Of a stretch of DNA of 20,616 bases, positions 13,392 through 19,857 are shown in pieces (the stretch's first letter is position 1; each line of letters starts with the position of its first letter). The notes under the pieces were generated by a model, which was not told the origin of the DNA, did not search any database, and saw nothing but the letters and a program-made list of their open reading frames with translations. The DNA lies in IMG/VR virus record IMGVR_UViG_3300001533_001390, positions 1 through 20,616 of that record. One strand, written 5' to 3'. This DNA is from a virus. A program made the position numbers and the translations under genes.

Positions 13392-14966
13392 ATGGCAAAC
13401 AAACGACAACGCAAAAAAGCCGCCCGCAGCGCCGCGAACAAAACCGAAAGCGCAATTCGCGTCGAAACCCTTAACAGCTCAACCGGTTACAGGTTTAATG
13501 TTCTGCGCAGTCTTTCGCCGTCAAACCTGGTTCGCTATATAGAAAGCTTCGAAAGCGGCGACTTTTATTGGCTTGCCCGCACAATGGCCGCCATGGAAAA
13601 CCGCGACGACTCCTGGAAAGTCGCCGCTGCTAAAACCCGCAAAGATGTAAGCCGCCGCCGCTGGCAGTGCGTACCCCTCGAAGGCTGCGAAGAAGACGAA
13701 CAGGCCGCGGCTCAGGCCGAAAAATTACAGGCGTTTTACAATCGCCTCCAGGTTGTAGACTGGAAGTGCCGCAACGTCCGCAAAGGTGTGCGCGGTTTAA
13801 TCTCCGGGGTGGCTCGGTCCTATAACGACTGGTTTTCCGTTTCCGAGCTTGTTTTCGACACCTCCGGCGGCGAGCTTTCAGCCGTTGCCATGAATTGCCC
13901 GCTTGAATGGTTTGTCCTGCGCAACGGCCTTATGCACCTGCGCGGCCAGCTCGACGGCACCGGCGATATACCGCTCGAAGACGGCGGCTGGATTATAGCC
14001 GAGGGCGACGGCGTAGGCGTGGCATGCTCGGTTGCATACCAGTTTAAAAGAATGGCCGTGGGCGACTGGGCCATTTATTCCGGTCGCTGTGGCCACCCCG
14101 GCGTACAGGGCAAGACCGATGCCGAATACGGGTCCACTCAATGGTCCAACATGAAAGCCGCCGTACAGGCCTTCACCAAAGAGTGGGCCACCGTGACCGG
14201 CCTTAACGATGTTTTTGAAAAAATAGACCTGTCTATTTCCGGCGAGCTGCCATTTCCTAAAATGGTTGAAACCATGAGCCGGTCAATATCGGCCCTTCAG
14301 CGCGGCGCGGATCTCTCGACAATGTCGGCAGGCAGCGGCAGCGGCGAAGGGGCCAGCCTCCAGGGCGAAGAGTCCGACATTCTCCTGGGCGATAACTGTG
14401 AAATGGTCTCGGAAACGCTCCGCGCACAACTCGACCCTGTTGTCATTGCCTGGTATTTCGGCGAAGATGCCAAGATAAAAGCTGGCTTTGAACTTATCCC
14501 GCCGGAGTCCGACACAATCGACGCCGACCTGAAGATCGACCAAGCTTTAATTAATATGGGCGTTAAACTTTCGAAGGCCGACGCACTCTCCCGTTATAAC
14601 CGCCGCGAAGCCGACACCGCAGACCCGGACGACGAACCCCTGCGGCAGCCACAGACAGCCCCGGCAATGCCGGGCACTCCCTTTGCTAACGAAAAACAAC
14701 CAGGGAGCGCAGTCCCCGCCGACGGAACCGACACACCCGCAGGCCGGGGCGGCTCCAATGGCAACGACCCCGCAGCCGAAATAATCAACCGCGCCGCCGC
14801 TGCAATCCTGGACGGCTCAAAGCCGTTTAAAGAAGCCATGTCCTACGCAATGGCAGAGCTGGAAAAACTGCCGGGCGCAGCCGACAGGCTGCCGGACACC
14901 CTCGAGGACACTCTCACCGACGCCATGTTTAAAGCCGCGTCGGACAACATACAGGAGACCGCATAA
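13392..14966 (+). CDS. Portal protein, Mu gp29-like (DUF935)
   Basis: 524 residues, starting one base after the terminase stop with AAGGGC upstream. It would form the dodecameric ring through which DNA enters the head. DUF935-like features are the opening around LSPSNLVRYIESFESGDFYW, the segment RNGLMHLRGQ, YGSTQWSNMKAAVQAF and LSISGELPFP. After about residue 410 comes a low-complexity Pro/Ala/Asp-rich tail (DPDDEPLRQPQTAPAMPGTP). It carries FANE at 431-434 and ends in a helical segment. The FANE motif recurs three times in the next gene. The tail may be processed during maturation. The stop and the next start share one base (TAATG). Confidence 0.9.
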   Translation: MANKRQRKKAARSAANKTESAIRVETLNSSTGYRFNVLRSLSPSNLVRYIESFESGDFYWLARTMAAMENRDDSWKVAAAKTRKDVSRRRWQCVPLEGCEEDEQAAAQAEKLQAFYNRLQVVDWKCRNVRKGVRGLISGVARSYNDWFSVSELVFDTSGGELSAVAMNCPLEWFVLRNGLMHLRGQLDGTGDIPLEDGGWIIAEGDGVGVACSVAYQFKRMAVGDWAIYSGRCGHPGVQGKTDAEYGSTQWSNMKAAVQAFTKEWATVTGLNDVFEKIDLSISGELPFPKMVETMSRSISALQRGADLSTMSAGSGSGEGASLQGEESDILLGDNCEMVSETLRAQLDPVVIAWYFGEDAKIKAGFELIPPESDTIDADLKIDQALINMGVKLSKADALSRYNRREADTADPDDEPLRQPQTAPAMPGTPFANEKQPGSAVPADGTDTPAGRGGSNGNDPAAEIINRAAAAILDGSKPFKEAMSYAMAELEKLPGAADRLPDTLEDTLTDAMFKAASDNIQETA

Positions 14967-15940
14967 TGCACCGCATAGGATACCCCAACAGTTTTGAGTT
15001 CAACCCGGCAAAGCCGTTTACAATTCCATACGGCGAGTACCCGCACGCAAAGGGAGTGGTCCAAGTTGTCAACGCAACCAGCGCCGCCGCCTTTGCAATG
15101 AACATACAGACAGCTCAGGCCGAAGGCGCACCCGGTCTGCCTATTTATGCCGGGCACCCCGACGTGCCGGAGCTTGCCGTCAAATACCCGGACAAAGCAG
15201 CCAAGGGCTGGTTAATTTCCTGCAAAGTCGGCGACGATTCCTGCGTGCTCTCCGTCGAATGGGTTAAAGAGCCGGAGCCCGGAGAGTTTATATATTTTTC
15301 GCCCTACTTTTTCAGCAACCCGCCCGAAAGCGGCAAGGCCGTAATTGATGAAATTAAAAGCATAGGCCTTACAAACGACCCCAACTCTACCCGTTTCCGG
15401 CTGCCCAACGAGGCCGCCACTACTAACCAAAAACAAAAAGGAGAACCCGCGATGGATAACCTTATCCTCGAAGCTCTCGGCCTGCCCGAGGACGCCTCTG
15501 TTGAGCAAGCCGTGGCAAAGATTAACGAAATCAAAGGCACGGCCAACGAAGAGGCGGAGGACCTTAAAAAAGAGGTCGAAGACGCCAAAACCGAAGCCGA
15601 CAAAGCCAAGGAAGAGTTCGCAAACGAACGCACAGCTCGCCTCGGTCTTATGCTGGATAATGCACTGGCAGCCGGTCAGATTACACCGGCAACCCGCCCG
15701 GTGTGGGAAAAGCGCCTGCGTAAAGACTTTGCCAACGAGGCCTCCGCGCTTGCCCGCGTCAAGCCTGCGGTTAAAAAAAAGTCCGCCTTTGCCAACGCCG
15801 GCGCAGACCGCGACGGCTTCGCCAACGAGGCCGACATTCTCACCCGCTATGAGGCAATGCCGAAGGGACCGGAAAAATCCGAGTTCCTGCAAAAGCACGC
15901 CCGGCAGATTAACGATGCCCGCGTCGCCCGCGCCGATTGA
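14966..15940 (+). CDS. Prohead protease I with scaffold C-terminus (Mu gp32-like)
   Basis: 324 residues. The N-terminal 150 match the Mu I protease type: YAGHPDVPE, KAAKGWLISCKVGDDS and FIYFSPYFFSNP. In the Mu family this region is a serine-type head maturation protease; which residues are catalytic I cannot fix by eye. Residues 163-324 are a charged helical scaffold (AEDLKKEVEDAKTEADKAKE). Four FAN(E/A) motifs occur at 218, 255, 275 and 285. SD CAGGAGA lies before the ATG. An internal start at 15452 would give the scaffold alone. Confidence 0.87.
   Translation: MHRIGYPNSFEFNPAKPFTIPYGEYPHAKGVVQVVNATSAAAFAMNIQTAQAEGAPGLPIYAGHPDVPELAVKYPDKAAKGWLISCKVGDDSCVLSVEWVKEPEPGEFIYFSPYFFSNPPESGKAVIDEIKSIGLTNDPNSTRFRLPNEAATTNQKQKGEPAMDNLILEALGLPEDASVEQAVAKINEIKGTANEEAEDLKKEVEDAKTEADKAKEEFANERTARLGLMLDNALAAGQITPATRPVWEKRLRKDFANEASALARVKPAVKKKSAFANAGADRDGFANEADILTRYEAMPKGPEKSEFLQKHARQINDARVARAD
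15452..15940 (+). CDS. Internal scaffold protein (Mu Z-like), in frame within protease gene
   Basis: An in-frame ATG (residue 163 of the protease) is preceded by AAAAGGAG and 8 bases, one of the best ribosome sites of the window. The 162-residue product starts MDNLILEALGLPEDASVEQA and contains only the scaffold part. Mu makes a separate scaffold Z from inside gene I in the same way, and lambda makes Nu3 from inside C. The inference is strong from placement and site strength. The scaffold would fill the prohead and be removed by the protease. Confidence 0.72.
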   Translation: MDNLILEALGLPEDASVEQAVAKINEIKGTANEEAEDLKKEVEDAKTEADKAKEEFANERTARLGLMLDNALAAGQITPATRPVWEKRLRKDFANEASALARVKPAVKKKSAFANAGADRDGFANEADILTRYEAMPKGPEKSEFLQKHARQINDARVARAD

Positions 15941-16010
15941 TCGGCATAACAACTGCCGGACAAGGCAGCATTAAACCCCGTTTAAAAACCATAAAAAGGA
16001 AGAAACAACT

Positions 16011-16901
16011 ATGGCAACAAGTGTAGCAACCGCAGCGGAGATTTACTCCGACCAGGTTATTAAAGAGCTGCAAAAGGTTCTGGCAAAGCTCCGGGCCTTT
16101 TCTCTGAACCTTACCAGTGAGTTCAAGGCAACCGGCGAAACCGTCAAAGTGCCTCTTACCGGTCCCGACACAGTCGGCACATGGGATGCGACCTCCAACA
16201 ACTTCAAACGCTCCGGCGCAACTTTGAAAGAGGTTAGCCTCCGCCTTAATGACAAACTCATTACAGGGTTTGCAATTACCCCGGCGCAGCTTAAACAGTT
16301 TAAGCCGAACTGGTGGAAGAGCAAGGCGGAAAACAACGTCCCCGAAATTGTGGACACAATCCTGACCGGCATTGCCGGTATAGTAACCGACGCTAAATAC
16401 GGCAGCACTGCAAACGACCGGATTAACGTTGCGCTGGGCGAGTTTGGTATTAAATCTCTGGCCCCGCTGCGTGCGCAGATGGTTAAGCAGAAGGACCTCA
16501 AGCCCGCCCGCTCGTGCCTGGTTCTCTCCCCGGACTACTACTCGGCGCTGCTGGGCGATATGCCCGGCCAGTTCTGGGTATCGGAAGAAACAATCGCCAG
16601 CGGCGTTGTTCCCGGGCTGCTCGGTTTCCGGGCTATTGTTGAGCTGCCGCAGCTCACAACCCCCGGCTTCGTATGCCACCCCGACGCAATCGCCGTCGGC
16701 TCCGCAATCGAAGAGCTGCCCAGCGCAAAGCCTTACGACCTGGTCGAAGTTATCGAAGAGCCCGAAACCGGCCTTTCGCTTCAGCATGTCATCTACACCG
16801 ACGGCTCGGACGGCAGCATGTCCGACAGCATCAACGGTGTGGTCGGATACGGTGTCGGCAACAGCTCGGCGCTTATCCGCCTGGTTGAGGCCAAGGCGTA
16901 G
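16011..16901 (+). CDS. Major capsid protein (HK97-like fold expected)
   Basis: 296 residues with AAAAGGAAG before the ATG. It follows the protease/scaffold gene, as the Mu major head gene T does. The sequence has AAEIYSDQVIKELQKVLAKL at the start, then a long mixed region with DTVGTWDATSNNFKRSGATL, a central helix (VPEIVDTILTGIAGIVTDAK), SCLVLSPDYYSALLGDMPGQ, and a Gly-rich C-terminus ending IRLVEAKA. It lacks the length and opening of Mu T itself, so it may belong to another HK97-fold coat family. The call leans on order, size and composition. A strong hairpin follows 12 bases after the stop. Confidence 0.75.
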   Translation: MATSVATAAEIYSDQVIKELQKVLAKLRAFSLNLTSEFKATGETVKVPLTGPDTVGTWDATSNNFKRSGATLKEVSLRLNDKLITGFAITPAQLKQFKPNWWKSKAENNVPEIVDTILTGIAGIVTDAKYGSTANDRINVALGEFGIKSLAPLRAQMVKQKDLKPARSCLVLSPDYYSALLGDMPGQFWVSEETIASGVVPGLLGFRAIVELPQLTTPGFVCHPDAIAVGSAIEELPSAKPYDLVEVIEEPETGLSLQHVIYTDGSDGSMSDSINGVVGYGVGNSSALIRLVEAKA

Positions 16902-16913
16902 GCATGATCGCAA

Positions 16914-16938
16914 CAGGGGGCAACCTCTCCGCCCCCTG
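16914..16938 (+). other. Hairpin after the capsid gene
   Basis: CAGGGGGC (16914-16921) pairs with GCCCCCTG (16931-16938) around a 9-base loop. It is followed by ATTGAAATTGTT, without a real T tract, so it is more likely to stabilise the capsid message 3' end or to attenuate than to terminate fully. Confidence 0.65.
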
Positions 16939-16983
16939 ATTGAAATTGTTAAACGAAGTCAAAACCAAAAAGGAAAATTACAT

Positions 16984-17349
16984 ATGAAACGTAAGTTTTC
17001 AATAGCTGGCCTGTTGCTTGTTGCTGCGGCCATGATCGCCACCGCCGCAACCGTCGTCGGGCTGCATGTTGTGGGACTGCCGGAAAAGGGCTCCTGGAAA
17101 GCCACCGGCATTTCGGTTGCAAAGCCTGTGCATGTCCAGGCCAACGACTGCCTGCCGACGAACGGCACGCTTATAATCAAGCAGGTTATAGGCAGCTCAA
17201 CAACCAACACGCTGTACAGCGGCACGGCAACCAACGGCGTTATTAATCAAGCTATCGGCACAACCTGGTATGTTTGCGCCGGGGATACGTTGCTGCGCGA
17301 GGGCACCATTACCAATGGCTACCCCCGTGTGATTTTCGAGGGCGACTGA
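16984..17349 (+). CDS. Small protein with signal peptide or membrane anchor, unknown
   Basis: 121 residues from ATG 16984-16986, with AAAAAGGAAAATT upstream. The start MKRKFSIAGLLLVAAAMIAT is a textbook Sec signal: basic residues, then a hydrophobic core running to about 28. A cut after ATA or a retained anchor are both possible. The rest is short beta strands with many Thr/Asn/Gly: NGTLIIKQVIGSSTTNTLYS and TTWYVCAGDTLLREGTITNG. Two Cys (in NDCL and YVCAG) could form a disulfide outside. Between capsid and gp36-like genes one would expect a decoration or connector protein, and an export signal there is odd. Function unknown. Confidence 0.75.
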   Translation: MKRKFSIAGLLLVAAAMIATAATVVGLHVVGLPEKGSWKATGISVAKPVHVQANDCLPTNGTLIIKQVIGSSTTNTLYSGTATNGVINQAIGTTWYVCAGDTLLREGTITNGYPRVIFEGD

Positions 17350-17376
17350 ACTCTCCCTTGATTTTCACAAACAGAC

Positions 17377-17417
17377 CGGCGGCCCCGGTCGAGTTCCTTA
17401 ACCGGGGCCGCCGTTTT
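17377..17417 (+). terminator. Strong intrinsic terminator or attenuator in the late operon
   Basis: GGCGGCCCCGGT (17378-17389) and ACCGGGGCCGCC (17401-17412) form 12 pairs, plus a C-G pair outside, around an 11-base loop, followed by TTTT. It sits between the exported small protein and the gp36-like gene and could set head versus tail gene dosage. Confidence 0.75.
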
Positions 17418-17422
17418 CCAAC

Positions 17423-17454
17423 CTAAACACCTAAACCGCTAAACACCTAAAACT
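17423..17454 (+). repeat. Four tandem octamers directly before a start codon
   Basis: CTAAACAC, CTAAACCG, CTAAACAC and CTAAAACT follow one another without gaps, the last ending one base before the ATG at 17455. No Shine-Dalgarno is present in this leader. Confidence 0.85.
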
Positions 17455-17907
17455 ATGAGCTGGACAACCCTAACAGAGCAGGACATAGCCGACCGGCTTT
17501 CCGCTGCCGAATATACCGCTTTTACTTCTAAATTCCTGCGGCCCGGCGCAACATCACCGCTGCCTGGAATTATCGCCGGAGTTGTCCAGGAAGTGCGCGG
17601 CTATGCGGCAGGCAATTCCAGCAATGCCCTGCAGGACGGCTCCACAATTCCGCCGGAACTCACCGAGGCCGCGATCGCCCTTTGCGTATACCGGCTTACA
17701 ACGCGCCTGCCCGTAAAGCAGACCGACGCCCGCAAAGAAGCCAAAGACGACGCGCTTAAACTTTTGGACCGCGTCGCCTCCGGCAGATTCTTTATTTCAG
17801 ACGCCGACTCCGAAGACCTGGCCGACAGCCAGCCCGGCGGCGGCGTTGAACGTGTCGAGCCCGACGGGCACACCCCGAGCTCCGACGACCTTAACGGATT
17901 GGTTTAA
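17455..17907 (+). CDS. Mu gp36-like protein (DUF1320)
   Basis: 150 residues. LTEQDIADRLSAAEYTAFTS at the start, a middle helix VVQEVRGYAAG, I-P-P-E-L-T-E-A-A-I-A-L-C-V-Y-R-L, then R-K-E-A-K-D-D-A-L-K-L-L-D-R-V-A-S-G-R-F are typical of DUF1320, a head-tail joining family found after the capsid gene in Mu-like phages. The C-terminal tail is acidic and Gly-rich (SQPGGGVERVEPDG). The start has no Shine-Dalgarno but follows four CTAAAC octamers. The next gene begins two bases after the stop. Confidence 0.87.
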   Translation: MSWTTLTEQDIADRLSAAEYTAFTSKFLRPGATSPLPGIIAGVVQEVRGYAAGNSSNALQDGSTIPPELTEAAIALCVYRLTTRLPVKQTDARKEAKDDALKLLDRVASGRFFISDADSEDLADSQPGGGVERVEPDGHTPSSDDLNGLV

Positions 17908-17909
17908 CC

Positions 17910-18395
17910 ATGTCCACCGACCCCCAGGAACAAGCCACCCGCGCGGCCAACTCCACGCTCTGCGCCATGTTGCAGGCCGTTGCCGCAACACTCGCGGCGG
18001 ACACGCGCCTGCAAGTTTCTACAGTCACAATTTTAACCGAGGATAAAGGCGACTTTAACACAAACATAGAAGCCGCATGCGGAACAACCGGCACCGCTAT
18101 ATCCGTTATGTTTGCCGGTGCATCCGGGCGCAACACCATACCCGGAGTATGTTTCAATCAATCAAAAATGATTATTGAAATTGCAGAGAACGCCGCCGTC
18201 AATCGCGGCAACAACGGGCGACCGGCGCTGGAAACCGCCGAAACATGCGCCCTTGTAGTGGAAGAGAGCGCCGACAGTATAGGCCGCCGCTATATGGTTG
18301 ACAGCATTGTGCCCGCCCCGCAGATGCCGGACGGCGCCGACGTGGCCTATCACGTCATACTCGAAACAAAGAACGTAAAAATTAAAAGGAGCTGA
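17910..18395 (+). CDS. Head-tail joining / tail terminator candidate
   Basis: 161 residues. The position after the DUF1320 gene corresponds to Mu gp37 (DUF1834) or a tail terminator in siphoviruses. Visible are an N-terminal helix (QATRAANSTLCAMLQAVAAT), a strand QVSTVTILTEDKGDF, a beta-rich middle (GTAISVMFAGASGR and KMIIEIAENAAVNR) and a closing strand AYHVILETKNVKIKRS. This alpha-beta order fits a tail terminator fold, but no signature is decisive. The ATG is preceded by TTTAACC, the same ten-base context as the gene at 11328. Confidence 0.65.
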   Translation: MSTDPQEQATRAANSTLCAMLQAVAATLAADTRLQVSTVTILTEDKGDFNTNIEAACGTTGTAISVMFAGASGRNTIPGVCFNQSKMIIEIAENAAVNRGNNGRPALETAETCALVVEESADSIGRRYMVDSIVPAPQMPDGADVAYHVILETKNVKIKRS

Positions 18396-18399
18396 GTAA

Positions 18400-19383
18400 A
18401 TGGCTATCGACAAACCCGCACTGAATGGCGACACAATCTATCGCGGCGCCGCTCATATCATTATAAGCAAACCAGCCGATCAGGCTAACTGGGTTTACAT
18501 CTTTGCAAAGGGCGAGGTTGTCGTCCGATTTAAACGGTCCGAGCGCGACAATATGGTCGAAGGCTTCGGCAATGTATCCAACCCTAGCACGGACGAAAAC
18601 ATCGAGGTGGTTTTCACGCCTGCCGACCAGGTTATCAACGCCACTGTGCTTTCGTATCTCTACGGCTCCTGTCTTTCGGCAATGCCCGGTGCCTCCTGGT
18701 ATGGCAGCAGCAGCACGCCCGTTTATGTGCACACCATGGACGGCCAGCTCTTAACCATTGCCAACGCGCAGCCGACCGCCGTTCCTCCGGTTGTCTTCGG
18801 GGCTGGCAAGAGCCGCTTCGGCGGCAGCGTAACCCTGACCGGCATTCTCGCACGCGGCGCAGCCCGCACCGACACCGGGGCCTTGTTCACCGACTGGGCC
18901 GCCGTATCCTTCCTGGCCGAGCCGGACGAGTCCACCTTTGTTTCCTATCCGTGCTCCTCCGCCTGGGCCAGCGTTGCCGGAACAGTCCTCGAGAGCATGG
19001 ACGGCTGGACCTTTGCGCCGCAGCTCCAGCTTGCGCCGGTTACGGTGGCAAACCTCGGCACTATTGATATGACCGTAGGCAACGGCCTTGGGCTGGAAGT
19101 TTCCGGCGTACCTGCCAACATCGGACTGGACGAACTTTGGAGCACCGACATTTTGGGAGCCTCCCGCGAAATCGGCACAAGCCGCGCAGGCGGGAACTTC
19201 ACCATAACCGAAGACAACCCTGGCTTAACGGCTCTTGCCTACAACTGCCGGTTGATCGACCCCGCCAGCGCATTCTCGGTTGAAAACCCGGTGGCGGGCC
19301 AATGCGTGTGGCGTGCGCGGCGCGGTATTGTTTCGGAGGCATGGGGACCGCTCGGAACCCTCACAGCTACAGCGGCGGAATAA
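18400..19383 (+). CDS. Putative major tail (tube) protein
   Basis: 327 residues with AAAAGGAG before the ATG. It is rich in beta strands and Gly/Thr/Ser: RGAAHIIISKPADQANWVYI, NIEVVFTPADQVINATVLSY, then a repeat-like middle (FGGSVTLTGILARGAARTDT) and GNFTITEDNPGLTALAYNCR near the end. The 'NPG' plus 'D-P-A' pattern and length fit tail tube proteins of Mu-like siphoviruses, which follow the terminator gene. No sheath-like sequence is present. Function is inferred mainly from order and beta content. Confidence 0.6.
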   Translation: MAIDKPALNGDTIYRGAAHIIISKPADQANWVYIFAKGEVVVRFKRSERDNMVEGFGNVSNPSTDENIEVVFTPADQVINATVLSYLYGSCLSAMPGASWYGSSSTPVYVHTMDGQLLTIANAQPTAVPPVVFGAGKSRFGGSVTLTGILARGAARTDTGALFTDWAAVSFLAEPDESTFVSYPCSSAWASVAGTVLESMDGWTFAPQLQLAPVTVANLGTIDMTVGNGLGLEVSGVPANIGLDELWSTDILGASREIGTSRAGGNFTITEDNPGLTALAYNCRLIDPASAFSVENPVAGQCVWRARRGIVSEAWGPLGTLTATAAE

Positions 19384-19390
19384 CAACAGC

Positions 19391-19412
19391 AGCCCGCCCC
19401 ACCCGGCGGGCT
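19391..19412 (+). other. Hairpin between two tail genes
   Basis: AGCCCGCC (19391-19398) pairs with GGCGGGCT (19405-19412) around CCACCC. It ends 9 bases before the ATG at 19422, where a ribosome site would be expected, and could control translation of that gene or partial termination. Confidence 0.65.
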
Positions 19413-19421
19413 TCATGAATT

Positions 19422-19853
19422 ATGACTATAACTCTAACAGATGGCGTTTCGCCGGTTGTTCTTTGCGACGGCTCTTCATACATCGGAACCGCCGGAAAGT
19501 TCATCGGGCCGCTGGACAAACTCCAGACCGAGGCCGAGTGGTCAATCCGACCCAAGCGACCAATAGGCGCAGCCGACGAAACGCCGCTCGACGGCGGCCA
19601 CGCCGTGTGGCCCTTCGCCTTTTCGGTATGGGTCGAGTGGGGAACACTCGACGCAGCGCAGGAATTTGCCGACACCTGGGCCGCCTCGCTGGAACGCGAC
19701 GGCGTGTCGCTGGTTATCGACTATCTAAGCGGAAACCAGACAACCCGCGACAACGCCGTCATGAAAAAATGCACCGTCACCCAGTACGGAGCCGCCGCCC
19801 AGGTCGACTATCTTTTCCAGACGGCCCGCCCCGAAGACACAACACCGGAGTAA
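19422..19853 (+). CDS. Tail protein of unknown role
   Basis: 143 residues. The ATG follows a hairpin and lacks a clear Shine-Dalgarno. The sequence is strand-rich: MTITLTDGVSPVVLCDGSSY at the start, an acidic/Trp-rich middle (HAVWPFAFSVWVEWGTLDAA), and a conserved-looking end (KKCTVTQYGAAAQVDYLFQT). Its place between the tail tube candidate and the fibre-like gene suggests a minor tail or tail-assembly protein. No signature recognised. Confidence 0.65.
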   Translation: MTITLTDGVSPVVLCDGSSYIGTAGKFIGPLDKLQTEAEWSIRPKRPIGAADETPLDGGHAVWPFAFSVWVEWGTLDAAQEFADTWAASLERDGVSLVIDYLSGNQTTRDNAVMKKCTVTQYGAAAQVDYLFQTARPEDTTPE

Positions 19854-19857
19854 ACGA

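Noticed and set aside
15212-15952. Open frame of 246 codons antisense to the protease/scaffold gene
   Set aside because: The product is Phe/Gly/Cys-rich nonsense opposite the charged scaffold codons; the plus-strand gene is well supported.
15909-16913. Long open frame (334 codons) on the minus strand across the capsid gene
   Set aside because: It lies fully antisense to the capsid gene, has no ribosome site, and gives a protein of odd Cys/Gly/Arg-rich composition without any motif. It is a GC-rich shadow.
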